From NCBI GenBank assembly GCA_905215195.1, contig CAJMPF010000127.1, forward strand, positions 1-5,468: a DNA stretch of 5,468 bases. The letters run 5' to 3'. This stretch comes from an uncultured bacterium. GTDB lineage: Bacteria > Actinomycetota > Coriobacteriia > Coriobacteriales > Coriobacteriaceae. A model generated the notes under the pieces. That model saw only the letters and a list, made by a program, of their open reading frames with translations, was not told the origin of the DNA and did not search any database. The position numbers and the translations under genes are program-made. Shown in pieces: positions 1 to 4,665 of this stretch; position 1 is the stretch's first letter, and every line of letters starts with the position of its first letter.

Positions 1-26
1 GAAGGCCACATTAAGTGGCCTTCTTT
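1..26 (+). terminator. Intrinsic terminator of an off-window upstream gene
   Basis: A perfect 9-bp stem, GAAGGCCAC (1-9) and GTGGCCTTC (15-23), closes an ATTAA loop and is followed by TTT. This is the form of a rho-independent terminator for a plus-strand gene to the left. The T tract is short, and the window edge hides whether an A tract precedes the stem, which would make it bidirectional. In many genomes nrdD lies directly before nrdG, so the upstream gene may be nrdD, but nothing in the window shows that. Confidence 0.8.
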
Positions 27-142
27 GCGTGCGGAACTCATATCGAGCAAAAGCCCAAGCGGCCCTCTCGGTTCAGCCAAGTTGACGTAGTTGAGATGTA
101 GCATGCGGCCTGCTCACTCCTCGAAGTTCTTAGCGGAAATGA

Positions 143-191
143 GTTGACTTGCAACAACGCTTTGCTTGCGATGGCGGTTGAGCTGCAACAA
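143..191 (+). repeat. Pair of imperfect direct repeats, each with a GTTG-N5-CAAC dyad
   Basis: GTTGACTTGCAACAA (143-157) and GTTGAGCTGCAACAA (177-191) match at 13 of 15 positions and are 34 bp apart. Each copy contains its own dyad, GTTG followed five bases later by CAAC. Two dyad-containing sites about three helical turns apart upstream of a gene would suit a dimeric regulator binding to one face of the DNA. Function is inference, and no regulator family is recognised. Confidence 0.4.
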
Positions 192-214
192 GGTTTTTAT
201 TGGACCTCGAACCC

Positions 215-220
215 TATACT
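215..220 (+). promoter_or_regulatory. Candidate -10 hexamer for nrdG
   Basis: TATACT matches the sigma-70-type -10 consensus TATAAT at five of six positions. It is the best such hexamer between the left-edge terminator and nrdG. No good -35 lies 16 to 18 bp upstream; that position reads GGTTTT or similar. If it is used, the transcript would start near 227 and carry the whole palindromic element as a leader of roughly 130 nt. Confidence 0.25.
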
Positions 221-256
221 CGATGTTCGCTTCGTTCATTGAGTTACCCTTTGCAT

Positions 257-340
257 GAGGCCGGGACATATCGTCCCGCCCGCAGTTTCGCAGGCCGAAG
301 GCCGAGAATGTTTGAGGACGGGATGATATGTCCCGGCCTC
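257..340. repeat. 84-bp palindromic (REP/MITE-like) element with 22-bp inverted arms
   Basis: The arms at 257-278 and 319-340 are reverse complements over 22 positions with one difference (G273 against T324). In RNA that difference is a G-U pair, so the whole stem can form. The loop of about 40 nt contains a GGCC-GAA-GGCC mini-hairpin (293-303) and a repeated CGCAG (281-285, 289-293). Each arm is also a dyad on its own: CGGGAC-N5-GTCCCG at 262-278, and CGGGA-N7-TCCCG at 319-335 or wider with a wobble. The structure suggests a non-autonomous repeat or a leader-RNA element. No transposase is nearby, and copy number elsewhere in the genome cannot be seen. Confidence 0.7.
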
Positions 341-342
341 CC

Positions 343-349
343 GGGAGAG
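343..349 (+). promoter_or_regulatory. Ribosome binding site that sets the nrdG start
   Basis: GGGAGAG lies six bases before ATG 356. It supports that start over the TTG at 200, which opens the same frame but reads through the palindromic element. The site overlaps the 10-bp palindrome CTCCCGGGAG (338-347), whose left half overlaps the end of the element's right arm. Confidence 0.65.
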
Positions 350-355
350 TTACCT

Positions 356-937
356 ATGAACTACGCGAACATTAAGTATTTCGACATTGCTGATGGGGAA
401 GGCGTTCGTACTTCTCTGTTTGTGAGTGGGTGCCGTCGTGGGTGCAAGAACTGCTTTAACTCTGTCGCGTGGGACTTTGCTACGGGCGAGCCGTTCGATC
501 GTGCCGTCGAGGACAAGATTATCGAGAGCCTCGACCATCCCTTTATCGATGGCCTGACGATTCTGGGCGGCGAGCCTATGGAGCCCGAGAATCAGGCGGG
601 ACTTGTTGACTTTATCGAACGCGTGCGTGCGGCCTATCCCGAGGGGTCGGGCAAGACCATTTGGTGCTTTACCGGCGACGTGCTCGAGGAGCTTATGCCG
701 GGTGGCCGTCATCATACCGAGGTGACGGACCGTATCCTTGCCTGCCTCGACATGTTGGTGGACGGCCCGTTCGTTCAGGATCTGTACGATATCTCATTGC
801 GCTTTAGGGGCTCGAGCAATCAGCGCGTGATTGATATGAACGCCACGCGCGCCCGTGCTGCGCGCGAGGGCGTTGCGCTTTGCGACGCTGTGGAGCTTTG
901 GCGGGACGATCCGGTCTATTCGACCCATACTATGTAG
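356..937 (+). CDS. nrdG: Anaerobic ribonucleoside-triphosphate reductase activating protein (radical SAM)
   Basis: NrdG uses a 4Fe-4S cluster and S-adenosylmethionine to install the glycyl radical on NrdD, which makes deoxyribonucleotides without oxygen in the cytoplasm. The 193-residue protein begins MNYANIKYFDIADGEGVRTS, close to the family's usual N terminus. The cluster-binding motif C26-RRG-C30-KN-C33 (CX3CX2C) follows FVSG. GGEP at 71-74 corresponds to the SAM-contacting GGDP/GGEP motif. DGPFVQDL (137-144) and RGSSNQRVID (151-160) are family signatures. E. coli NrdG has about 154 residues; the extra length is a C-terminal tail of about 33 residues after the RGSSNQ motif, and some Gram-positive NrdGs also run longer. 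The start is ATG 356, with GGGAGAG six bases upstream. An in-frame extension to TTG 200 is possible but encodes the repeat element. nrdD is not in the window and may lie to the left. Confidence 0.95.
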   Translation: MNYANIKYFDIADGEGVRTSLFVSGCRRGCKNCFNSVAWDFATGEPFDRAVEDKIIESLDHPFIDGLTILGGEPMEPENQAGLVDFIERVRAAYPEGSGKTIWCFTGDVLEELMPGGRHHTEVTDRILACLDMLVDGPFVQDLYDISLRFRGSSNQRVIDMNATRARAAREGVALCDAVELWRDDPVYSTHTM

Positions 938-960
938 CTTGTGGCCGATGCCAAAGGGCG

Positions 961-982
961 TGGTACCATAGCGCGAACGCTA
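961..982 (+). promoter_or_regulatory. Possible extended -10 promoter and small dyad before folE
   Basis: TGG followed by TACCAT (964-969) resembles an extended -10 element (TGn plus a four-of-six hexamer). It has no good -35; TTGTGG at 939-944 is 19 bp away. Overlapping it is a perfect 5-bp dyad, TAGCG-CGAA-CGCTA (969-982). A regulator binding the dyad could block the promoter. The dyad has no T tract after it, so it is unlikely to terminate nrdG. folE may equally be transcribed from the nrdG promoter. Confidence 0.3.
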
Positions 983-1004
983 AATCGAAAAAAGTGAGGC
1001 CCAG

Positions 1005-1562
1005 ATGGTCGATCAGGAAAAAGTCGAGACTGCCATTAAGCTGCTGCTTGAAGGTATAGGCGAGGACCCAACTCGTGAGGGCCTGCTGGAGACCCCGGCG
1101 CGCGTTGCCCGTATGTATGGTGAGATCGCCGGCGGTATGGATCAGAGTGCCGAGGAGCACCTGTCCAAAACCTTTGCCGTCGCTTCGAACGATTTGGTTA
1201 TCGAGCGCGACATTACGTTTTACTCGCTGTGCGAGCATCATCTGCTGCCGTTTTACGGCAAGGCTGCCATTGGTTATATCCCTAACGGTCGGGTGGCCGG
1301 GCTTTCCAAGCTCGCCCGCACGGTTGAGGTCTACGCCCGTCGTCTGCAGCTGCAGGAGCAGTTGTGTGCACAGGTTGCCGATGCCCTCATGGAATATCTT
1401 GCTCCCCAAGGGGCGATTGTGCTGATGGAAGCCGAGCACATGTGCATGACGATGCGCGGCGTGCAAAAGCCCGGCACCAAGACCGTGACGCTCGCTCGCC
1501 GCGGCGTCTTTGAGACCGATCCCGCGCTCGAGGAGCGGTTCTTTAGGATGCTGGGCCGTTAG
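1005..1562 (+). CDS. folE: GTP cyclohydrolase I
   Basis: FolE converts GTP to 7,8-dihydroneopterin triphosphate plus formate, the first step of tetrahydrofolate synthesis. The 185-residue protein has the usual length of the shorter bacterial type I enzymes. The zinc ligands are C76 and H79 in CEHHLLPF and C147 in HMCMTMRGVQKPG. They correspond to E. coli C110, H113 and C181 with a constant offset of 34. H78, Q117 and E118 correspond to E. coli H112, Q151 and E152 by the same offset, so the catalytic set looks complete. The N-terminal helix carries the conserved EDPTREGLLETPARVARMY. AGTGAGG (993-999) lies five bases before the ATG. The stop is followed after one base by the HD-domain gene, which suggests translational coupling. 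Confidence 0.97.
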   Translation: MVDQEKVETAIKLLLEGIGEDPTREGLLETPARVARMYGEIAGGMDQSAEEHLSKTFAVASNDLVIERDITFYSLCEHHLLPFYGKAAIGYIPNGRVAGLSKLARTVEVYARRLQLQEQLCAQVADALMEYLAPQGAIVLMEAEHMCMTMRGVQKPGTKTVTLARRGVFETDPALEERFFRMLGR

Positions 1563-1563
1563 C

Positions 1564-2145
1564 ATGAGGGTCGTCAACGACTTTACATCGAAGACCGATG
1601 AGGGGACGTCGCGTCGCGGCTTTATGGCATCGGGCCTGACTCCCTTTGGTGCCATGCCTCGCATTGATTACATTTGTGCCAACGGGCTGTTCCGTCGGCA
1701 CCTGGGCAACATTGCACAGTTGGAATCGGGGCGCATCTTCTGCCGCCACGGTATTGATCATCTTCTCGATGTCGCTCGCATTATGTGGATCAAGAATCTT
1801 GAGGAACAGCTCAAATTTGACCGCGAGGTCATCTACGCCACGGCACTTCTTCACGATATCGGCAAAGATGAACAGTATGAATCGGGTATATCCCATGATG
1901 TTGCAAGCGAACGCGTCGCTGATGCGATTCTCGGCGGCATGCCCGATGATGTGGCGTTTGAGCCGGCCGATGCCGCAGCCATTAAGACGGCCATTCTGGG
2001 CCATCGAAAGCTGCGCGTGAACAGCCAACCGCTTGAGCGTCTGCTCTATGCAGCCGACAAAGCGTCGCGCGCCTGCTTTGCATGCCCCGCACGCAATGCT
2101 TGCAACTGGAGCGATGATAAAAAGAACCTGTCGATTCGCGTGTAG
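1564..2145 (+). CDS. HD-domain phosphohydrolase of the folate cluster
   Basis: HD-domain enzymes are metal-dependent phosphohydrolases. In this 193-residue protein the metal-binding set is visible as H66 in FCRHGIDHLLDVARI, H97-D98 in LLHDIGKD, and D165 in LLYAADKAS. H111 and H147 are further histidines placed as in HD hydrolases. The C terminus has three cysteines in CFACPARNACNW (C171, C174, C180) followed by SDDKKN. I recall this arrangement from clostridial HD proteins encoded beside folE, but cannot check it here. Position between folE and folB suggests a pterin-related substrate such as dihydroneopterin triphosphate. The layout also resembles YqeK-type Ap4A hydrolases and YfbR-type nucleotidases, so the substrate is open. 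The start is uncertain: ATG 1564 begins one base after the folE stop, with only a distant AGGA (1545-1548). The recognisable family sequence begins at MPRIDYICAN (ATG 1654), and ATG 1624 is a third option. Confidence 0.85.
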   Translation: MRVVNDFTSKTDEGTSRRGFMASGLTPFGAMPRIDYICANGLFRRHLGNIAQLESGRIFCRHGIDHLLDVARIMWIKNLEEQLKFDREVIYATALLHDIGKDEQYESGISHDVASERVADAILGGMPDDVAFEPADAAAIKTAILGHRKLRVNSQPLERLLYAADKASRACFACPARNACNWSDDKKNLSIRV

Positions 2146-2188
2146 TTAGTTTGCGCGGTCGGGGTTCTAAACGAAGGAGACGATCGCG

Positions 2189-2674
2189 ATGAGCAATAAG
2201 AAACTGCCCGAGAATGCAACCAAGACTGAAGGTGCTGAGCTCGCCCGCCGTGGAAGGGGCGAAATATCCACCGCAACGGCGGTGCCCCACGTGAGCTATG
2301 ACGATCTGCGCCATGCCGACCGCATCACCGTTGAAGGTCTTGAGGTTTTTGCTAACCACGGCGTATATCCCGAAGAGAACGCGCTGGGCCAGAAGTTCAT
2401 CGTGTCCCTGGTGCTCTATGCCGACCTGCGTGCAGCGGGGGAGCACGATAACCTGGACGCCTCGATTGACTACGGCTCGGTATGCCACGATGTCGATGGC
2501 TATCTGCGCGAGCATACGTTTAAGCTCATCGAGGCTGCAGCCGAGGGTGTGGCCCAGATGCTGCTACGTCGTTACCCCCTGCTGCTTGGCGTGCACGTTA
2601 AGCTCGATAAGCCTTGGGCGCCCGTCGGTCTTCCCCTGGCAAGCTGCGGTGTCGAGATCGAGCGCGTGCGCTAA
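2189..2674 (+). CDS. folB: Dihydroneopterin aldolase with N-terminal extension
   Basis: FolB cleaves 7,8-dihydroneopterin to 6-hydroxymethyl-7,8-dihydropterin and glycolaldehyde in folate synthesis. Residues 44-161 align with the roughly 120-residue family, starting at DRITVEGLEVFANHGVYPEE. The catalytic and binding residues of the S. aureus enzyme (E22, Y54, E74, K100) correspond to E63 in PEEN, Y95 in IDYGSV, E115 in LIEAAAE and K141 in KLDKPWAP. About 43 residues precede the aldolase domain; they are rich in Lys, Glu, Ala and Arg and match nothing I recognise. The start is well supported by AAGGAGA (2174-2180), eight bases before the ATG. GTG codons at 2282 and 2291 would give a more typical length but lack a comparable ribosome binding site. 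A gap of 43 bases separates it from the HD gene, so the three genes probably form one operon. Confidence 0.93.
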   Translation: MSNKKLPENATKTEGAELARRGRGEISTATAVPHVSYDDLRHADRITVEGLEVFANHGVYPEENALGQKFIVSLVLYADLRAAGEHDNLDASIDYGSVCHDVDGYLREHTFKLIEAAAEGVAQMLLRRYPLLLGVHVKLDKPWAPVGLPLASCGVEIERVR

Positions 2675-2680
2675 CCGGTT

Positions 2681-3457
2681 CTAATACGTCTCTATGGGTG
2701 GCTGCTTGAGTCGCTGAGACAGTGCTCTATTGTTGGGGCAGTATGTGTCGAGCAGGACGTGGAACCGCTGGTTGTGGCTCGGCTCGAGCAGGTGGACGAG
2801 CTCGTGGGCGACAACCATGTCAAGGCACTCGACGGGGTAGGCGGCAAGTTCTCGTGCGATGCGAATGGCGCCGGTTTTGGGCGTGCATGATCCCCAGCGC
2901 GTTTTCATGCTGCGCACGGAAACGCGGGAAACGTCGACACCCATTGCGATTTCGTATGCGTGCACAATATCGCGCAGTGCCGATGTGACCTCGGACGTAT
3001 AGAGCTGGTCAATATGGGCTTGGATCTCACTGGGCGTTAAGCCGTCGAGGGTCGCGTTCCACTTGGCCTGCGGACGTTCGTCTAGCTCGTCGGCACCTAT
3101 AAAACTTGCGAAGGTGGCCTGTTTGGGCTGCGGTGCGGGTGACGCAAAGTTGTGATCGAGCGCATCTTGTACCGTGATGGGCTTGCCCCAAAGTGCAATG
3201 ATGGACGAGGGACTGAGCGGCTCTCGCACTGTCGCCTGACGTTGCTCACGCTGGGCAAGTCGGCTGATAATCCAGGCGCTGTTGCGCTTCACAAACGCTT
3301 CGATACGCTCGCGGCTGGCGCCGAGCGGTGCGCTGGCGTGGACCTCACTGCTCGATGTGACGCGCAGGTTGAAGTTTTTGACGCGCTTTTTGGTAACGAT
3401 GACGGGGATGGGCGTCCCATCCGGTCGGGGTAGGAAAAACGTAAATTGCTGCGTCAA
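2681..3457 (-). CDS. YgjP-like (DUF45) zinc metallopeptidase-fold protein
   Basis: This 258-residue protein belongs to the YgjP/DUF45 family, related to SprT-type zinc metalloproteases. The signature is in the C-terminal third: RWGSC (187-191), then HELVH (218-222) with H218 and H222 as zinc ligands and E219 as catalytic base, and a third ligand H228 in PSHNQRF. The N-terminal half has the basic KKRVKNFNLRV strand region seen in the family. No signal peptide or membrane segment is visible, so it should be cytoplasmic. The physiological substrate is unknown; I recall that E. coli YgjP is listed with UTP pyrophosphatase activity, which cannot be assumed here. I chose TTG 3457 because AAGGA lies six bases upstream. 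The longer frame from TTG 3520 would translate a strong hairpin. It lies downstream of the dipeptidase gene on the same strand. Confidence 0.9.
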   Translation of the reverse strand: MTQQFTFFLPRPDGTPIPVIVTKKRVKNFNLRVTSSSEVHASAPLGASRERIEAFVKRNSAWIISRLAQREQRQATVREPLSPSSIIALWGKPITVQDALDHNFASPAPQPKQATFASFIGADELDERPQAKWNATLDGLTPSEIQAHIDQLYTSEVTSALRDIVHAYEIAMGVDVSRVSVRSMKTRWGSCTPKTGAIRIARELAAYPVECLDMVVAHELVHLLEPSHNQRFHVLLDTYCPNNRALSQRLKQPPIETY

Positions 3458-3463
3458 AAGCGG

Positions 3464-3468
3464 TCCTT
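3464..3468 (-). promoter_or_regulatory. Ribosome binding site that sets a TTG start
   Basis: On the minus strand AAGGA stands six bases before TTG 3457, an ideal spacing. Upstream in-frame candidates are TTG 3520 and ATG 3490, both at or inside the 3480-3515 hairpin and without an SD-like sequence at proper distance. This makes the TTG the best start for the metallopeptidase. Confidence 0.65.
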
Positions 3469-3479
3469 CAGATTGGGGA

Positions 3480-3515
3480 CGGGCCGGCATGTCGACCGTT
3501 CGGCATGCCGGCCCG
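3480..3515. other. 16-bp GC-rich hairpin between the two minus-strand peptidase genes
   Basis: Positions 3480-3495 and 3500-3515 can pair over 16 bp, with one G-T wobble (T3492 and G3503), around a 4-nt loop. The core arms are GGGCCGGCATG and CATGCCGGCCC. Read on the minus strand, the hairpin begins 16 bases after the dipeptidase stop. No T tract follows on either strand, so it is not a standard intrinsic terminator. It could slow polymerase, protect the 3' end of the dipeptidase mRNA, or act as a weak terminator. Confidence 0.65.
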
Positions 3516-3531
3516 CTCAAGGGGTGTGAAA

Positions 3532-4545
3532 TTAATAACGCTCAAAGAAGGCAAGCGCGTTGTCACTGCAGAGCTTCTGCATCACGGTCTTGCCAAAATG
3601 CTTGGAAAGCATGTTCTGGAACTCGGGCATCTTGCTGGCATCGGAGAGGAAAGCGGGCACCGTGGCGCCGTCCCAGTCGCCGCCGAGTGCGATGACGTCC
3701 TCGCCGCCCAGGTCGAGCCAGTGCTCGATATGTGCCGCCAGCTGGTCGAAGGTGACGTCTGCGGCGGTCTTGTCGGTTGCGTCGTTGGAAAGGAACTCGC
3801 TGCAGTAGTTGAGGCCGACGATACCGCCCATGTCGCGAATGGTGCGGAACTGGTCGTCGGTGAGGTTGCGCTTAACGCCGCAAACTGCACGGGAGTTGGA
3901 GTGGCTGGCGACGAAGGGGCGCGTGGCGTGGGCGACAACCTCGTCAAAGCACTCGTCGTTGAGGTGGGAGACATCGAGTACCATGCCGGCGTGCTCCATC
4001 TGCGTAAGTGCCTCGATGCCGGCGGCGGTGAGGCCGGCGTGGGTATCGTGTCCGCTCGCGAGCGGTCCCTGCGCATTCCAGCTGAGCGATGACATGAGTA
4101 CGCCCAAGCTCTTGAGCACCTCGATCAGCGCGGAGTCCTCGGCAAAGAACGTGGCGTTTTCGATGGTGTGGATGCAGGCGACCTTGCCGTCTTTGAGCGC
4201 GGGGCGAATGTCTGCCGCGCTGCGTACGTTGACCATGCGGTCGTGGTTGAGCATTGCCTGGCCGCTCATATGCGCCATGATCTGCGCCTGGAAGCGCGCG
4301 GCGTGGGCGGTGGGAATCTCATCGGGGACAAACGTGGCGAAGCACTGTGCCCATGGCGTGTTGCCGATCTTTGCGAGCGAGATGGCGCAGGCGTTGCCCT
4401 CGATGAGGTCGAAATCTTGCGGATGCGTTTCGTCGCCGGGGAAATAACCGTCGGTGCCGGCGGTAAAGCGCAGGTCGAGATCGAGCGTGGCCCGGCCGAT
4501 GCGGTCGGCGGTGTCGCAGTGTAGGTCAAATACGGGATATGCCAT
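3532..4545 (-). CDS. Membrane-dipeptidase-type (M19) zinc dipeptidase
   Basis: M19 dipeptidases hydrolyse dipeptides, often with broad or D-residue specificity, using two zinc ions. This 337-residue protein has the ligand set expected from renal dipeptidase (H20, D22, E125, H198, H219): H9 and D11 in FDLHCDT, E129 in HTIEN, H194 in LDVSHLN and H215 in ASHSNSR. The GGDWDG signature (288-293) near the C terminus supplies the conserved aspartate. There is no signal peptide or anchor, so unlike the animal enzyme it should be cytoplasmic, probably helping recycle or consume peptides. Start ATG 4545 is preceded by GGAGGAACC, and the family sequence begins immediately. A ten-residue upstream extension to 4575 is less likely because it would include that ribosome binding site. 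It is divergent from the FKBP gene, with the metallopeptidase 74 bases downstream. Confidence 0.95.
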   Translation of the reverse strand: MAYPVFDLHCDTADRIGRATLDLDLRFTAGTDGYFPGDETHPQDFDLIEGNACAISLAKIGNTPWAQCFATFVPDEIPTAHAARFQAQIMAHMSGQAMLNHDRMVNVRSAADIRPALKDGKVACIHTIENATFFAEDSALIEVLKSLGVLMSSLSWNAQGPLASGHDTHAGLTAAGIEALTQMEHAGMVLDVSHLNDECFDEVVAHATRPFVASHSNSRAVCGVKRNLTDDQFRTIRDMGGIVGLNYCSEFLSNDATDKTAADVTFDQLAAHIEHWLDLGGEDVIALGGDWDGATVPAFLSDASKMPEFQNMLSKHFGKTVMQKLCSDNALAFFERY

Positions 4546-4586
4546 GGTTCCTCCGGTTGCAGCGTTTCTTTGCAAACTGTCATTGA

Positions 4587-4592
4587 ATTGTA
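4587..4592 (-). promoter_or_regulatory. Candidate -10 for the dipeptidase gene
   Basis: On the minus strand the hexamer reads TACAAT, five of six matches to TATAAT, about 42 bases before the dipeptidase ATG. The -35 at 17 bp spacing is poor (TGGCGC). The call rests on the -10 and the divergent gene layout. Confidence 0.3.
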
Positions 4593-4601
4593 TGACTAGG
4601 G

Positions 4602-4607
4602 TATAGT
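4602..4607 (+). promoter_or_regulatory. Candidate -10 for the SlyD-like/ureE operon
   Basis: TATAGT matches TATAAT at five of six positions and lies 58 bases before the FKBP start codon. No strong -35 is seen at 16 to 18 bp; CTGTCA (4577-4582) is 19 bp away and TTGAAT (4583-4588) only 13. It nearly abuts the candidate minus-strand -10 at 4587-4592, so the two divergent promoters, if real, would compete for polymerase. Confidence 0.35.
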
Positions 4608-4624
4608 TAGCGCCATATGTTCAT

Positions 4625-4647
4625 GGCGGCCCGCGTTGTGCGCCGCC
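4625..4647 (+). other. GC-rich leader hairpin before the FKBP gene
   Basis: GGCGGC (4625-4630) can pair with GCCGCC (4642-4647) around an 11-nt loop that itself can form a short GCG-TTG-TGC stem. It ends nine bases before the GGAGG ribosome binding site (4656-4660). It could stabilise the mRNA 5' end. It is not a clear riboswitch, and the short CTTAT after it is too weak to call a terminator. Confidence 0.4.
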
Positions 4648-4665
4648 CTTATCACGGAGGTTTCC

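Larger units (their letters stand above)
27..240. other. Non-coding stretch upstream of nrdG
   Basis: I find no gene with a credible start, ribosome binding site and family resemblance here. The stretch separates the upstream terminator from the palindromic element in front of nrdG, so it should hold the nrdG promoter. GTTGA occurs four times, at 81-85, 90-94, 143-147 and 177-181. The only good -10-like hexamer is TATACT at 215-220. I see no clear NrdR-box pair and no convincing FNR-type dyad by eye. Confidence 0.5.
241..354. repeat. 8-bp direct repeats flanking the palindromic element
   Basis: GAGTTACC occurs at 241-248 and again at 347-354, on either side of the inverted repeat at 257-340. 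The right copy overlaps the 3' part of the nrdG Shine-Dalgarno sequence. The arrangement resembles a target-site duplication around a small inserted element. However, 8 and 6 bases separate the direct repeats from the inverted-repeat ends, and those spacer bases are not inverted copies of each other. Confidence 0.4.

Noticed and set aside
200..355. N-terminal extension of NrdG from TTG 200
   Set aside because: It would translate the palindromic element, has no ribosome binding site, and NrdG family sequence begins exactly at ATG 356 behind GGGAGAG.
27..355. Riboswitch or known regulatory RNA upstream of nrdG, such as a B12 or S-adenosylmethionine sensor
   Set aside because: I could not find the conserved core motifs of either class. 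The only strong structure is the palindromic element.
930..1664. Long minus-strand open frame of 244 codons opposite folE
   Set aside because: It is antisense to a complete, clearly recognised folE, matches no family I know, and reflects GC-rich codon structure.
3458..3520. Longer start of the metallopeptidase (TTG 3520 or ATG 3490)
   Set aside because: These starts lie at or in the strong hairpin and have no ribosome binding site, whereas TTG 3457 has AAGGA at six bases.
3505..4092. Plus-strand open frame of 195 codons opposite the dipeptidase gene
   Set aside because: The minus-strand dipeptidase has all its metal ligands in order. The plus-strand translation has no recognisable motif and starts in the 3480-3515 hairpin.
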